In this document: positions 7,830 through 17,105 of the stretch, in pieces
Layout: each line of letters starts with the position of its first letter
How positions within the stretch are numbered: position 1 is the stretch's first letter
NCBI RefSeq assembly: GCF_000015285.1
Contig: NC_008709.1
Location: 2,542,001 to 2,606,000, forward strand
Length of the DNA: 64,000 nt
From: Psychromonas ingrahamii 37
GTDB taxonomy: Bacteria; Pseudomonadota; Gammaproteobacteria; Enterobacterales; Psychromonadaceae
Reading direction: 5' to 3'
The notes under the pieces: model-generated
Database searches by the model: none
Told to the model about the DNA's origin: nothing
Seen by the model: the letters and a program-made list of their open reading frames with translations, nothing else
Made by a program: the position numbers and the translations under genes

Positions 7830-8711
7830 ATGTCATCGCAAGCTGTATTTAAAAATAAATGGTTGCCCATTGCTCTTATCACCCCGCAGCTATTGATTAC
7901 TGCGGTATTTTTTCTGTGGCCTGCTGGTCAAGCCATTTTCCAGTCATTTCAACTAGAGGACCCCTTTGGGTTGAGCAGTGAATTTGTTGGCCTGGAAAAT
8001 TTTATCCACTTGTACAACGACAGTAATTATCTTGATTCTTTATTCACCACGCTGCAATTTAGTATCAGTGTCGCCTTTCTTGCCATGATCAGTGCCTTGA
8101 TATTATCGGCCTTTGCCGAACATATCGTGCGTGGCTCCTTGTTTTACCGTACCTTTCTTATTTGGCCCTATGCCGTTGCCCCCCTTGTGGCAGGATCGCT
8201 CTGGCTGTTTTTATTTGATCCCACCATCGGCGTTATTGCAGAACTATTACAATGGTTCGGGATTAACTGGAATCCGACACTCAACGATGCACACGCTATG
8301 TGGATGGTGATTATTACATCAACCTGGAAACAAATTAGTTATAACTTTTTATTTTTCCTTGCCGCATTACAATCTGTCCCCAAATCGCTGCATGAAGCGG
8401 CGGCCATTGATGGCAGTGGCCCGGTAAAACGCTTTATCACCATCAGCTTTCCATTGATCTCACCCACCAGCTTTTTCTTATTAGTGATTAATTTCGTCTA
8501 TGCGTTTTTCGATACCTTTGGGATTATTCACGCAATGACCCAAGGAGGACCCGGCAGAAGTACCTCGACGCTAGTATACAAAGTTTATAACGATGGGTTT
8601 ATTGGGCTGAATCTGGGCTCCTCAGCAGCTCAATCGGTCATTTTAATGATAATGGTGGCGCTCTTAACCGTATTCCAATTTAAATACATAGAAAAAAAGG
8701 TAGCCTACTAA
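7830..8711 (+). CDS. ugpA: sn-glycerol-3-phosphate ABC transporter permease UgpA
   Basis: 293 residues with six predicted membrane segments. The inner-membrane-component (EAA) loop that docks the ATPase is visible as [17 protein letters not shown]. The size equals that of E. coli UgpA (295). The stop overlaps the ugpE start by one base at 8711, so the two permease genes are translationally coupled. Confidence 0.94.
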   Translation: MSSQAVFKNKWLPIALITPQLLITAVFFLWPAGQAIFQSFQLEDPFGLSSEFVGLENFIHLYNDSNYLDSLFTTLQFSISVAFLAMISALILSAFAEHIVRGSLFYRTFLIWPYAVAPLVAGSLWLFLFDPTIGVIAELLQWFGINWNPTLNDAHAMWMVIITSTWKQISYNFLFFLAALQSVPKSLHEAAAIDGSGPVKRFITISFPLISPTSFFLLVINFVYAFFDTFGIIHAMTQGGPGRSTSTLVYKVYNDGFIGLNLGSSAAQSVILMIMVALLTVFQFKYIEKKVAY

Positions 8712-9559
8712 TGGTAGAACGAAGACCCCTCTTTACGCTTTTTTGCCATATTATTTTAATCCTTGGCATTCTTTCAATTGCTTTCCCCGTGTGGGTAGCA
8801 TTGGTTGCTACCACACACGAAAACACCGCCTTTGCAACGGGTACACCACTTTGGTTTGGAGATCTCGGTTTTAGCGTGTTTTCCGATCTGCTCAGCAACA
8901 AAAGTACGTTTAACAATTCGCAACTGCCTATTACGCATATGCTGTTTAATTCCATGGTAATGGCGCTGTGTATTACTGTGGGCAAGCTGACGATTTCTAT
9001 AATGTCGGCTTACGCTGTCGTCTTTTTCCGCTTTCCGGGCCGTATGTTAGCCTTTTGGATTATTTTCTTCACCCTGATGCTGCCCGTTGAAGTCCGCATT
9101 ATTCCAACCTTTGAGGTTATTACCAACTTGAATATGCTCAATTCATTCTCAGGGTTGACCATTCCGCTGATTGCCAGTGCAACCGCTACCTTTTTATTCA
9201 GGCAGTTCTTTTTAACCGTGCCTAAAGAATTGTTCGAAGCCGCGCGCATTGATGGTGCAGGTCCAATCCGGTTTTTTATTGATATATTATTGCCACTTTC
9301 CCGGACTAATATCGCAGCACTGTTTGTGATCACCTTTATTTATGGCTGGAATCAGTATTTATGGCCACTACTGATCACCACAGATGTTCAGTACTACACC
9401 ATAGTGATGGGCATTAAACAGATGCTCGGTGTGGTTGATGGTCTGATTGAATGGAATAAAATTATGGCAACCACCATTATAGCCATGCTGCCACCTGTTA
9501 TTGTGGTTATTGCTATGCAGAAAGCCTTTGTTAAAGGCCTTGTAGATTCGGAGAAATAA
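8711..9559 (+). CDS. ugpE: sn-glycerol-3-phosphate ABC transporter permease UgpE
   Basis: 282 residues, MalG-type permease with six membrane segments and the EAA loop ELFEAARIDGAGPIRFF. It pairs with UgpA to form the channel. Its stop is directly followed by the ugpC start at 9560, so the operon is packed with no spacer. Confidence 0.94.
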   Translation: MVERRPLFTLFCHIILILGILSIAFPVWVALVATTHENTAFATGTPLWFGDLGFSVFSDLLSNKSTFNNSQLPITHMLFNSMVMALCITVGKLTISIMSAYAVVFFRFPGRMLAFWIIFFTLMLPVEVRIIPTFEVITNLNMLNSFSGLTIPLIASATATFLFRQFFLTVPKELFEAARIDGAGPIRFFIDILLPLSRTNIAALFVITFIYGWNQYLWPLLITTDVQYYTIVMGIKQMLGVVDGLIEWNKIMATTIIAMLPPVIVVIAMQKAFVKGLVDSEK

Positions 9560-10681
9560 ATGTCAACGTTAACACTTTCAAATATTACAAAATCTTATCC
9601 AAATGGTTATCAAGCCGTTCATAAACTCAGCTTGAATATCGAAGATGGTGAAATGGTTGTCCTTGTTGGCCCAAGTGGCTGCGGGAAATCGACCTTACTG
9701 CGTATGATTGCAGGGCTTGAAGAAATAACCTCAGGCAAGCTTAAAATAGACGATTGTCTGGTTAATAACTTAGAGCCAAGCGAACGTGATATTGCGATGG
9801 TATTTCAAAACTACGCGCTTTATCCTCATATGTCTGTTTATGACAATATGGCCTATGGACTGCGTAACCGTAAAACCCCAAAAGCGGACATTCAGCGCAT
9901 TGTCAACGACACCGCCGAGATGTTAGAAATCGATCATCTGCTTGAACGAAAACCAAAGGAACTCTCCGGGGGGCAAAGGCAACGTGTTGCTATGGGCCGG
10001 GCGATTGTGCGTAAGCCAAAAATCTTCCTGTTTGATGAGCCGCTTTCTAATCTGGATGCTAAGTTAAGGGTTCAAATGAGACTCCAAATTAAGAAACTGC
10101 AACGCAGACTCGCAACCACTTCGGTGTACGTCACACACGATCAAGTCGAAGCCATGACACTTGCCGACAAACTGGTGGTGCTTAATCAAGGCACTGTCGA
10201 ACAAGTAGGCACACCACTGGAGATTTACGACAATCCGGCTTCGGTGTTTGTGGCGACCTTCATCGGCTCACCAGCAATGAATATTCTCGATGCAAAGGTG
10301 ACCAATAAAGGTCTTACACTGGGTTCTTCATTATCACCCATCGATACCCAATCTTTAAAACCGGGTGATATAAAATTAGGGCTTCGCCCGGAGCATATAA
10401 ACATTGTTGAAAAAAGCCCCTGGTTTGAAGTCGAAGTTGAGCTGATCGAGTCGTTAGGCGCAGATCTCCTGCTTTATTGTAAAACACTTGACTGTAAAGA
10501 AATGGATGAAACGGATCAGAATCTGGTTGTGCGTGCTGAAGGACACAGTAAAATTGAAATTGGAGATATTCTTGGACTTGATATTGACCAAAAACATCTG
10601 CATTTATTTGATGCAGATACATCAAAACACATTGAGATTGATCTCAAAATGAACGATCAAAAAGAGCTTCTGTATGCCTAA
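9560..10681 (+). CDS. ugpC: sn-glycerol-3-phosphate ABC transporter ATPase
   Basis: 373 residues. Walker [13 protein letters not shown]-loop [12 protein letters not shown], signature [17 protein letters not shown], Walker [13 protein letters not shown] and the H-loop [10 protein letters not shown] are all intact. The C-terminal third is the TOBE/MalK-type regulatory domain (GLRPEHINI). It energises UgpA/UgpE. The last eight bases overlap the start of the HAD phosphatase gene. Confidence 0.94.
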   Translation: MSTLTLSNITKSYPNGYQAVHKLSLNIEDGEMVVLVGPSGCGKSTLLRMIAGLEEITSGKLKIDDCLVNNLEPSERDIAMVFQNYALYPHMSVYDNMAYGLRNRKTPKADIQRIVNDTAEMLEIDHLLERKPKELSGGQRQRVAMGRAIVRKPKIFLFDEPLSNLDAKLRVQMRLQIKKLQRRLATTSVYVTHDQVEAMTLADKLVVLNQGTVEQVGTPLEIYDNPASVFVATFIGSPAMNILDAKVTNKGLTLGSSLSPIDTQSLKPGDIKLGLRPEHINIVEKSPWFEVEVELIESLGADLLLYCKTLDCKEMDETDQNLVVRAEGHSKIEIGDILGLDIDQKHLHLFDADTSKHIEIDLKMNDQKELLYA

Positions 10682-11480
10682 ACCCTTAGCCGACATGTCG
10701 GTCACTCAAGCAAGCGCGATTAAATGGTTATTAACTGACGTTGACGATACCCTAACCTGGCAGGGAAAGCTGCCACCCGAAACCCTCATTGCACTGGAGA
10801 AACTCACTGCTGTTGGCATAAATGTTGTGGCAATAACCGGGGCGTCTGCCGGCTGGTGCGATCAAATAGCAAGACTCTGGCCTGTTCATGGCGTGATTGG
10901 TGAAAATGGGGCTTTTTGGATGCAGAAAAACGCGACTGGTTTTATCACCAGAGAAAGCATTCCAATCGATACCATGAAGTCTCAGCAAATGGCGCTTATC
11001 AAGCATCTTCGACTATTGCTTGAGGACTATCCCGATATCGATTTTGCATGCGATCAGTCTTTTCGCTACTGTGATGTCGCCATTAACTTAAGCCAGGATC
11101 GCCCCCCTGTTGATCAGAAAATCTGTGATGAACTGCTGATAAAAGTTCGTAATTTGACCGTCGACGGGCAATCCGTCAATGCGACGTTAAGCTCAATTCA
11201 TCTTAATGTCTGGATAGGCAATCACAATAAGCGCTTATCCGCCGAGCAATATTTATTTGCTCACAATGTCCAGATGAATTTCAATGAGATAGCCTATATC
11301 GGTGATTCATTAAATGATGAAGCCATGTTTGCATGGCTGCCGTTGACCTTTGGAGTGAAAAATATTGAACGGCTGTTACCTCAGTTTGAAACTAAGCCTG
11401 CTTATATTACCAATAAAAATGGGGGCTACGGCTTTGCCGAGCTGGCTGATTTTATTTTACAGGCAAAAGAGAGTCGCTAG
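10674..11480 (+). CDS. HAD-IIB (Cof-like) phosphatase
   Basis: 268 residues. HAD motif I is LLTDVDDTLTW (nucleophile and acid Asp two apart), motif II is VVAITGAS, and motifs III/IV are near NKRLSAEQY and IAYIGDSLNDEAMF. The cap position and length fit class IIB sugar phosphatases such as the YedP/mannosyl-3-phosphoglycerate phosphatase group. The ATG overlaps the 3' end of ugpC by eight bases, which implies coupled translation, so a role in releasing phosphate from glycerol-phosphate or a related sugar phosphate imported by Ugp is reasonable. The substrate is not decided by sequence. Confidence 0.8.
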   Translation: MPKPLADMSVTQASAIKWLLTDVDDTLTWQGKLPPETLIALEKLTAVGINVVAITGASAGWCDQIARLWPVHGVIGENGAFWMQKNATGFITRESIPIDTMKSQQMALIKHLRLLLEDYPDIDFACDQSFRYCDVAINLSQDRPPVDQKICDELLIKVRNLTVDGQSVNATLSSIHLNVWIGNHNKRLSAEQYLFAHNVQMNFNEIAYIGDSLNDEAMFAWLPLTFGVKNIERLLPQFETKPAYITNKNGGYGFAELADFILQAKESR

Positions 11481-11734
11481 CCTTGATCTTTATTATGCAA
11501 ATTGGTTAATAAAATAAGACCAAACCGATCAGGGAAATATTACGGGTGTCAAATAATTTTGCGGACTTTTAAGTGCTTAAAATGAAGGAATATGAAATTC
11601 TGGAAACCGCTTAATAACAAGACTTAACCGACAACATATTAATCGACAATAGCCTGCTGTATTTTGTGCTGTTTTAATGCTTATCGTTCTTAGCAAAACC
11701 GCAATAACCATTATGTGTCCAGTAATTTCATTTA

Positions 11735-12424
11735 TTATATTGCATATTCAACTGCTTTTTGAGCATGAATAGCTGCTGTATCTAAAAGTGTGACTTTAGT
11801 ATCAGCTTGCTCAACGAGCATTCCAATTTCAGTACAACCAAGAATGACAGCCTCAGCGCCCTGATTAGCTAAAGATTCAATAATTCGCAAATATTCGACT
11901 TTAGAAGCAGGCAACATTTTCCCTAAACAAAGCTCTTTATAAATAACATTATGAATAATTGCTCTGTCTATTTCATTAGGAACCAAAACCGTTAAACCAT
12001 AATTTTCGCTTAACCTACTCTTATAAAAATCTTGTTCCATTGTAAAAGCGGTTCCCAGTAACCCCACGGTTTTAATTCCATTTTTGACCAGAACCTCGGC
12101 GGTTGCATCTGCAATATGAAGTAATGGAATATCAATAGCTTTTTCTATCTGTGGCGCTACTTTATGCATAGTATTTGTGCATATAAGTAAAAAGTCAGCT
12201 CCAGCAGATTGCACATTCTTAGCTGCTTCAATAAGTATTTCCGCTGTCCCGTCCCAATCCCCCTCGTGCTGTAACTTTTCAATTGGATCGAAATCGACGC
12301 TATATATAACGATTTTCGCTGAGTGCAGCCCACCGAGTGAGTTTTTAATACCTTCATTAATTGCACGGTAGTAGCCAATAGTACTTTCCCAGCTCATACC
12401 ACCTAAAAGACCAACTGTTTTCAT
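11735..12424 (-). CDS. Aspartate/glutamate racemase family protein
   Basis: 229 residues of the Asp/Glu racemase superfamily (YgeA type). GLLGGMSWESTIGYYRAIN is the N-terminal signature. The two catalytic cysteines are in LICTNTMH and ILGCTEIG. Such enzymes interconvert L- and D-amino acids, often aspartate or glutamate, without pyridoxal phosphate. The gene stands alone, about 250 bases of non-coding DNA past the HAD gene, which points the other way. The product is probably cytoplasmic. Confidence 0.9.
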   Translation of the reverse strand: MKTVGLLGGMSWESTIGYYRAINEGIKNSLGGLHSAKIVIYSVDFDPIEKLQHEGDWDGTAEILIEAAKNVQSAGADFLLICTNTMHKVAPQIEKAIDIPLLHIADATAEVLVKNGIKTVGLLGTAFTMEQDFYKSRLSENYGLTVLVPNEIDRAIIHNVIYKELCLGKMLPASKVEYLRIIESLANQGAEAVILGCTEIGMLVEQADTKVTLLDTAAIHAQKAVEYAI

Positions 12425-12783
12425 ATTACCTCTAAATGCATTTGTAAAATCACAAGGCTGTAGAATTTCTCATTTTCAGCCCGTCGGAATAAAAAACCAC
12501 AATATAACCATGCCCACAAAATAACTATGCAAAATAACCATGCCAAAATAACCATGCACCCATTTTTCTACCCTCAAGCGTCTCAGAAAACTAACTCGCT
12601 TTAGCCTCCATTGCAACTGACACCACCAAAATAAGTGATATAATGAGCTTGGCCGCAATTACACCCAAATCGAATATGACAGATGACTACTAACCCACAA
12701 GTAAATACAAAAACGACCACCAGCAGGTGGCCTTTTAGGTGTCTGTATACTGCGTATTATGGTGAATACAGAGATACAGTCTA
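12425..12783. repeat. Intergenic with short imperfect tandem repeats
   Basis: About 360 bases without a convincing gene. Between roughly 12500 and 12556 the unit AAAATAACCATGC recurs four times with small changes. A similar string (AACAACCATGCCACCCATTT) occurs near 15722, upstream of the EAL-CBS gene region. Confidence 0.45.
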
Positions 12784-12810
12784 TTGATACTAAAACGTAT
12801 TTTTTTTGTT

Positions 12811-12981
12811 GTGCATAAAGATAAAAATTTTGTCGCGGTTGAACCCGGTACCAATATAAGTAACATAAGCAACGCGATAAACGATCTATCTTGTGTGAAT
12901 AAATCAAAATCGATGACACTTGTGGCAACCGGCCAAAGTGCATCAATCACAATAAAAATTAAGGTTTCAGATTATGAATAA
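12811..12981 (+). CDS. Small ORF coupled to the SMP-30 gene, unknown
   Basis: 56 codons from a GTG (a TTG at 12784 is also possible) to a TAA that overlaps the next gene's ATG by eight bases (ATGAATAA). The product is hydrophilic and ends SITIKIKVSDYE. I do not recognise it. The overlap is the arrangement seen in coupled operon genes, so this may be a real small gene or the 3' remnant of a longer one whose front was lost. Confidence 0.3.
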   Translation: MHKDKNFVAVEPGTNISNISNAINDLSCVNKSKSMTLVATGQSASITIKIKVSDYE

Positions 12982-13849
12982 ACCTAAAGTTCTATTTAAT
13001 TATATTGGTCATCTACCAGAGTGCCCAACATGGGATGCAACCACCCATTCGCTACTGTGGACAGATATTATCGAACAACAAGTACATCGTTTTTTTCCTG
13101 AATCAGAAAAACACACTGTGATTTCCTTTAACGAAGAAGTGGGTTGCTTTGCACTAAGAGAAAAAGGAGGCTTTATCTTAGCAATGCGCACCGGCATTTT
13201 CTTGACAAATGAGCAGGGTGAAGTTGAGTCTCGCGTTTGTGAAAACCCCAACAACCCACTTTTAGCCCGCTTTAATGATGGTGGTGTTGATCAGGATGGG
13301 CGCTTTTATGCGGGTACGTATTGGGAACCGAAAACATTTAATGGAGCACTACTGTTACGCATCGATTCAGACCTAAGACCAAAGGTTATTCAAAACGATA
13401 TTTTATGTGCAAATGGTTTGGCATTTAGTCCTGATAAACAGTGGATGTACACCTCTGATACGCCTAATCATGTTATCTATCGAACACCAATGACCGAAAA
13501 TGGTGAATTAGGTCTACGTGAAATATTCAAGACATTCCCCATAGGGAAAGGCTGCCCCGATGGAGCCGCTGTTGATGTTGAAGGTTGTTATTGGACGGCA
13601 ATGTTTGACGGCCACCGTATTGCACGCATTAGCCCGACGGGAGAAGTATTAGAAGAGCATGAACTTCCTGTTCGCTGCCCAACAATGGTTTGTTTTGGTA
13701 GTGACGATATGAAAACACTTTATATCACGACTACACGTGAAAATATGGAGGAAATAGAACTCGCTGAACGTCCTTTATCGGGTGCTTTATTTTCTATCCG
13801 CACAGCAGTTGCGGGGATGATTAAGCCTAATTTTAAAGAGGAAAAGTAA
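12974..13849 (+). CDS. SMP-30/gluconolactonase family protein
   Basis: 291 residues of the six-bladed SMP-30/regucalcin propeller family, metal-dependent sugar lactonases. Visible signatures are HLPECPTWDATTHSLLWTDI (metal-ligand Glu), ARFNDGGVDQDGRFYAGTYW, ANGLAFSPDKQWMYTSDT and KGCPDGAAVDVEGCYWTAMF. It probably hydrolyses an aldonolactone in a sugar-oxidation route. No sugar dehydrogenase or dehydratase is nearby. It is followed at once by a 12-codon stub (ATG at 13849) that stops, so the rest of a sugar-acid operon may have been lost. Confidence 0.9.
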   Translation: MNKPKVLFNYIGHLPECPTWDATTHSLLWTDIIEQQVHRFFPESEKHTVISFNEEVGCFALREKGGFILAMRTGIFLTNEQGEVESRVCENPNNPLLARFNDGGVDQDGRFYAGTYWEPKTFNGALLLRIDSDLRPKVIQNDILCANGLAFSPDKQWMYTSDTPNHVIYRTPMTENGELGLREIFKTFPIGKGCPDGAAVDVEGCYWTAMFDGHRIARISPTGEVLEEHELPVRCPTMVCFGSDDMKTLYITTTRENMEEIELAERPLSGALFSIRTAVAGMIKPNFKEEK

Positions 13850-14256
13850 TGCAAAAAGTTGCTTGCTGTGTAGCTATTGAAGGGTAAGTGAATACAAAAA
13901 GGGAGGAATGGACATTCTGTGATATCACTCTGAAGATCATAACAAACCCCAGAAATCGTTTATTTAGAAACGCTATTTGAAAAACTTTTTAAAAAAAGTC
14001 TCACTCATACAGGGAAATATACCCCTCCAAGTGTGAATGAAAATGACTATGAATAAAAAAGCAGCGCTTAAGTATGGCTTTTTTATACCAAAATTCTTTT
14101 TCTTGTTGGCAAGGTTTTCCTATACCGAATAACCAAATTTAGTATGACTCTATATTACATGACCTAATGGCCAATGAAGTGGAAAGTTGCCTTAGAAAGA
14201 TAAACACCGTAACATTCCATGATCATAGATTTAGTTCAGCAAGAGAATGTAAAGTT
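13850..14256. other. Intergenic, possible gene stub
   Basis: A short frame from the ATG at 13849 encodes MQKVACCVAIEG and stops; its first residues resemble the start of a sugar kinase or aldolase, but too little is left to name. The remainder shows no gene. AAAAAAGC near 14052 and GGCTTTTTT near 14082 could form a weak hairpin. Confidence 0.35.
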
Positions 14257-14508
14257 ATGAGCAACGAAGCAAATACCATCACAAACCTAACAGAGTTAGA
14301 AACCTTTTTAATTTCAGTTGAAAATGATGGTTTGGGTTTAACAAATGTAGCTGGTGTGGCAATGGCGACAAACAATAAAGATGGTCGTCGTTTTGTCGCA
14401 GTATTAGATGACCAGCACCAATTATTATTATCACATTGGATCACAGAAGAAGTGTTCCAAACAGGCCAAGATTTAGTACGTAATGGCACGAAACGTAAAG
14501 CTCATTAA
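14257..14508 (+). CDS. Small conserved-type hypothetical protein
   Basis: 83 residues from the ATG at 14257; an in-frame ATG at 14167 adds a poorly protein-like leader. The sequence is a compact soluble domain (GLTNVAGVAMATNNKDGRRF, VLDDQHQLLLSHWITEEVFQ) with no signal or membrane segment. I do not recognise the family. A textbook terminator 20 bases after the stop supports that it is a real transcription unit. Confidence 0.6.
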   Translation: MSNEANTITNLTELETFLISVENDGLGLTNVAGVAMATNNKDGRRFVAVLDDQHQLLLSHWITEEVFQTGQDLVRNGTKRKAH

Positions 14509-14528
14509 TATTCAGAATATTGAATTTG

Positions 14529-14564
14529 AAAAAAGGTTAAGATATTGTCTTAACCTTTTTTATT
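14529..14564 (+). terminator. Rho-independent terminator
   Basis: Stem GGTTAAGA (14535-14542) with TCTTAACC (14548-14555), five-base loop, flanked by A-run and followed by TTTTTT. Ends the small gene at 14257-14508. Confidence 0.9.
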
Positions 14565-14791
14565 TAGAATCCTTCCAGTCTTTAATTTTGCATTATTTCA
14601 ACAGATAAATAGCCCAAAACGCTAGGGCTTATTGGGTTTTATAAAGCTAACTAGCAAAGGCCCCATAACAACTTAACCTAAAAACTTTTGACCAACGTCA
14701 CTTACTACAACAAGGTATTGCTTTCGCTGACGGCATGTGGGCGGCGGAACATACATATAGAGAGAGTCTTTATTAAACAGCGGTATTAACC

Positions 14792-14998
14792 CTAATAGCG
14801 GCCCATTACTCCCATCCCCATACCGTGGAAAACGCCCCCAAATAAAACACCAAAAATCATAAAAATAACCGATAAGATAATAAAGGCAGGAATTGAGGCA
14901 ATGGCTAATTTGACCAGAAAAATGACCATAGACATAAATGGCATTTTTATATCAACTATGGTGACTTCTTGTTTTTCATTACTTTGCGTATCTGACAT
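14792..14998 (-). CDS. Small inner-membrane protein
   Basis: 68 residues. A charged N-terminus (MSDTQSNEKQEV) is followed by two hydrophobic segments, roughly residues 20-42 and 43-58, and a Gly/Met-rich tail (GVFHGMGMGVMGRY). No family recognised. The start has a good GGAG ribosome site seven bases upstream, which supports a real gene despite its size. Confidence 0.6.
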   Translation of the reverse strand: MSDTQSNEKQEVTIVDIKMPFMSMVIFLVKLAIASIPAFIILSVIFMIFGVLFGGVFHGMGMGVMGRY

Positions 14999-15171
14999 AT
15001 TGACTCCTGAACAGTGATATTATTTAGAATTAGTTTTTGTGTACAGACCTAAAATTAACAAGGCCGTATAATTTCTCTATTTATAGAAAAGGCGGCCGTT
15101 AATTTATTATATTGTCAGCAATCTAATCGCTAAAAAATTAGCAGGCGGGTGAGCTGAGTGAGACTTCCTGT

Positions 15172-15381
15172 TTAATTTTTACTGAAAAGGTATATGCCGA
15201 CAACAAAATTGACCGCCCCTGCTATATAGTAAGTCATTACCCTATCGGTATCTGAACCTGTAATAGCTTGTGTTATTTCTGATTCGACAGAACCCGATAA
15301 TTGATACCCCCATACCGCAAGGCCAATGCCTAAAACGATTAGGACAATGCTGATAATTTTCATTGTAGTTTTTGAACCCAT
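15172..15381 (-). CDS. DUF3185-type small membrane protein
   Basis: 69 residues with two membrane helices: IISIVLIVLGIGLAVWGYQL at residues 9-28 and YYIAGAVNFVVGIYLF at the C-terminus. A short loop contains SVESEITQAITGSDTDRVM. This fits the DUF3185 family of small proteins, whose function is unknown. A TGGAG ribosome site precedes the ATG. Confidence 0.7.
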   Translation of the reverse strand: MGSKTTMKIISIVLIVLGIGLAVWGYQLSGSVESEITQAITGSDTDRVMTYYIAGAVNFVVGIYLFSKN

Positions 15382-15792
15382 GTTGAACTCCAGTGCTTAA
15401 AGAGATGAAATATTTTTTAGTCTTACCGCTGACGAGACTGTAAAATTTATCTGTTTTCAGAACAAACGCTTTCCATAAATTTATTTTAAATAAACAGGTT
15501 AGAAAGTTTGATTTCCCAATTAAAAGGTTAATCATACATAATAGTTACTGTAAAAAAACTAAATAAAGATTAGCATAAATATCAATAATAATAACGATAG
15601 CGATAGCGATAACGAGGAACCTGAGACTAATTAAGTAGCAGTATCCACTCATGGGATTTTTCTTTTAAATCGACCTCATTTTTCACCTGAAAATCGCGCT
15701 GCAATATCACTTCCTCCGCCAACAACCATGCCACCCATTTTATAACCATACTTCTGTCACTAGGGCAGATTCAACCTTTAAGCGTATAACCA
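15382..15792. other. Intergenic, no gene recognised
   Basis: About 410 bases. It contains a short simple repeat (GATAGC units near 15597-15612) and AACAACCATGCCACCCATTT near 15722, which resembles the repeat at 12.5 kb. Confidence 0.4.
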
Positions 15793-17022
15793 TTAAGCAG
15801 CGAAAATAGTTGGCAAGCGCGTTACTGAGTTGGCCGAGCGAGTGTTCGGTTGAATTAACTGGCGTAACAGATCACGCACTGAGCCGATTCCAAGATAACG
15901 TCCCTTATCTGCAATGATAAAATGCCATAATAATTTTTCATCATCTCCGCACGTGACCCATTGAGCCACTTCATCAAGTGGCGTCTTTGCTTCAACAATA
16001 ACGGGAGAATCGATCATGTTTTCATGGATAGGTTTATTTTCATGCAGGGTTTTACCGTAAGGCGTAGAAAATAAAGCTAAAATATGTTCACGTAAAATCA
16101 TACCCACAGGCTTATCTTCTTTAACCACAGGAATAGAATCCAGCTCGGGGTGTTGGTGAAGATAATCCAGCACTGTTTTTGTTGTTTGATCAAAATTGAC
16201 TGGGATTATTATTTGTAATAACGGGCTAAGCAAAGATTCATTATTAAGCGCAAGATTCGCCAAACGATCACGATTTTGGATCACAGCGGAGACAGTAGCC
16301 GATGGAGACAACATTGGCCTGGCAAATAAAAAACCCTGATAAATACTAATACCTAGTTCATCTAATAGCCAAAATTCTTCTTCTGTTTCAATCCCTTCTG
16401 CAATGACTTTGGCATTAATTCTTTGCCCTAAATTGAAAATACTTTTGATAAACTCACTTTTTATAGGATCTTTATCACACTGGTCAATAAAATAACGATC
16501 TATTTTAACAAAATCAGGTTTCACCTCAGACCACAGTTTCAAGCCCGCATAACCTGAGCCCAAATCATCAACCGCAATTTTAAAACCAAGATCACGATAA
16601 TATATTAAGGCTTTTTGTAAAATGTCAGGGTCATCAATCGGATATTTTTCACTCAGCTCTATAACAACCTGCTCTGGCTTTAATTTATGCTCTGTTAAAT
16701 AAGAAAGTGTTTTACCCTGCGGATGATCAGATTGTAAAAATACCATCGGGTTAACATTAATAAATAACAACCCTTTTAACCCTAATTCAACAAAACGGGC
16801 AATGGATTTTTTGCGGCAAATAAGCTCTAATTCCGACAGTAAATTATATTCAATTGCAGCATCAAATAGCGCTTCCGGATTATGTAGAGGACTGTCGTAA
16901 GGCCCTCTGATTAAAGCTTCGTAACCATAAACTTCACTGCTATTTGTGGCATATATTGGCTGGAATAAGGAAGTTAACTGCTCGCTCACAATGATCTCTT
17001 CCAGATGTTCGTATAACGCCAT
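15793..17022 (-). CDS. EAL-domain c-di-GMP phosphodiesterase with CBS domains
   Basis: About 409 residues. The EAL domain (roughly residues 5-240) keeps its catalytic set: YEALIRGP, NVNPMVF, VIELSEK, DDLGSGYAGLKL, FVKIDRYF, AEGIETEEEF and QGFLFARP. The C-terminal 150 residues contain a CBS-pair-like region (SIPVVKEDKPVGMILREHIL and later IADKGRYLGIGSVRDLLRQL), which commonly binds adenine nucleotides. It probably hydrolyses c-di-GMP under control of a nucleotide signal. I use the ATG of MALYEH with AAGGA upstream; ATG at 17034 or TTG at 17043 are alternatives. Confidence 0.88.
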   Translation of the reverse strand: MALYEHLEEIIVSEQLTSLFQPIYATNSSEVYGYEALIRGPYDSPLHNPEALFDAAIEYNLLSELELICRKKSIARFVELGLKGLLFINVNPMVFLQSDHPQGKTLSYLTEHKLKPEQVVIELSEKYPIDDPDILQKALIYYRDLGFKIAVDDLGSGYAGLKLWSEVKPDFVKIDRYFIDQCDKDPIKSEFIKSIFNLGQRINAKVIAEGIETEEEFWLLDELGISIYQGFLFARPMLSPSATVSAVIQNRDRLANLALNNESLLSPLLQIIIPVNFDQTTKTVLDYLHQHPELDSIPVVKEDKPVGMILREHILALFSTPYGKTLHENKPIHENMIDSPVIVEAKTPLDEVAQWVTCGDDEKLLWHFIIADKGRYLGIGSVRDLLRQLIQPNTRSANSVTRLPTIFAA

Positions 17023-17105
17023 ATTTTTGGTCATCCTTAACAATTTTTTTACAAAGCTTATTACATTAATGTTAAATAAATATGACAGTTAATAAAAATG
17101 GGACA

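Noticed and set aside
11711-11735. GTGTCCAGTAATT string also found near 32790
   Set aside because: The shared string is about 13 bases and no element boundary or transposase lies near either copy; chance or relic cannot be told apart.
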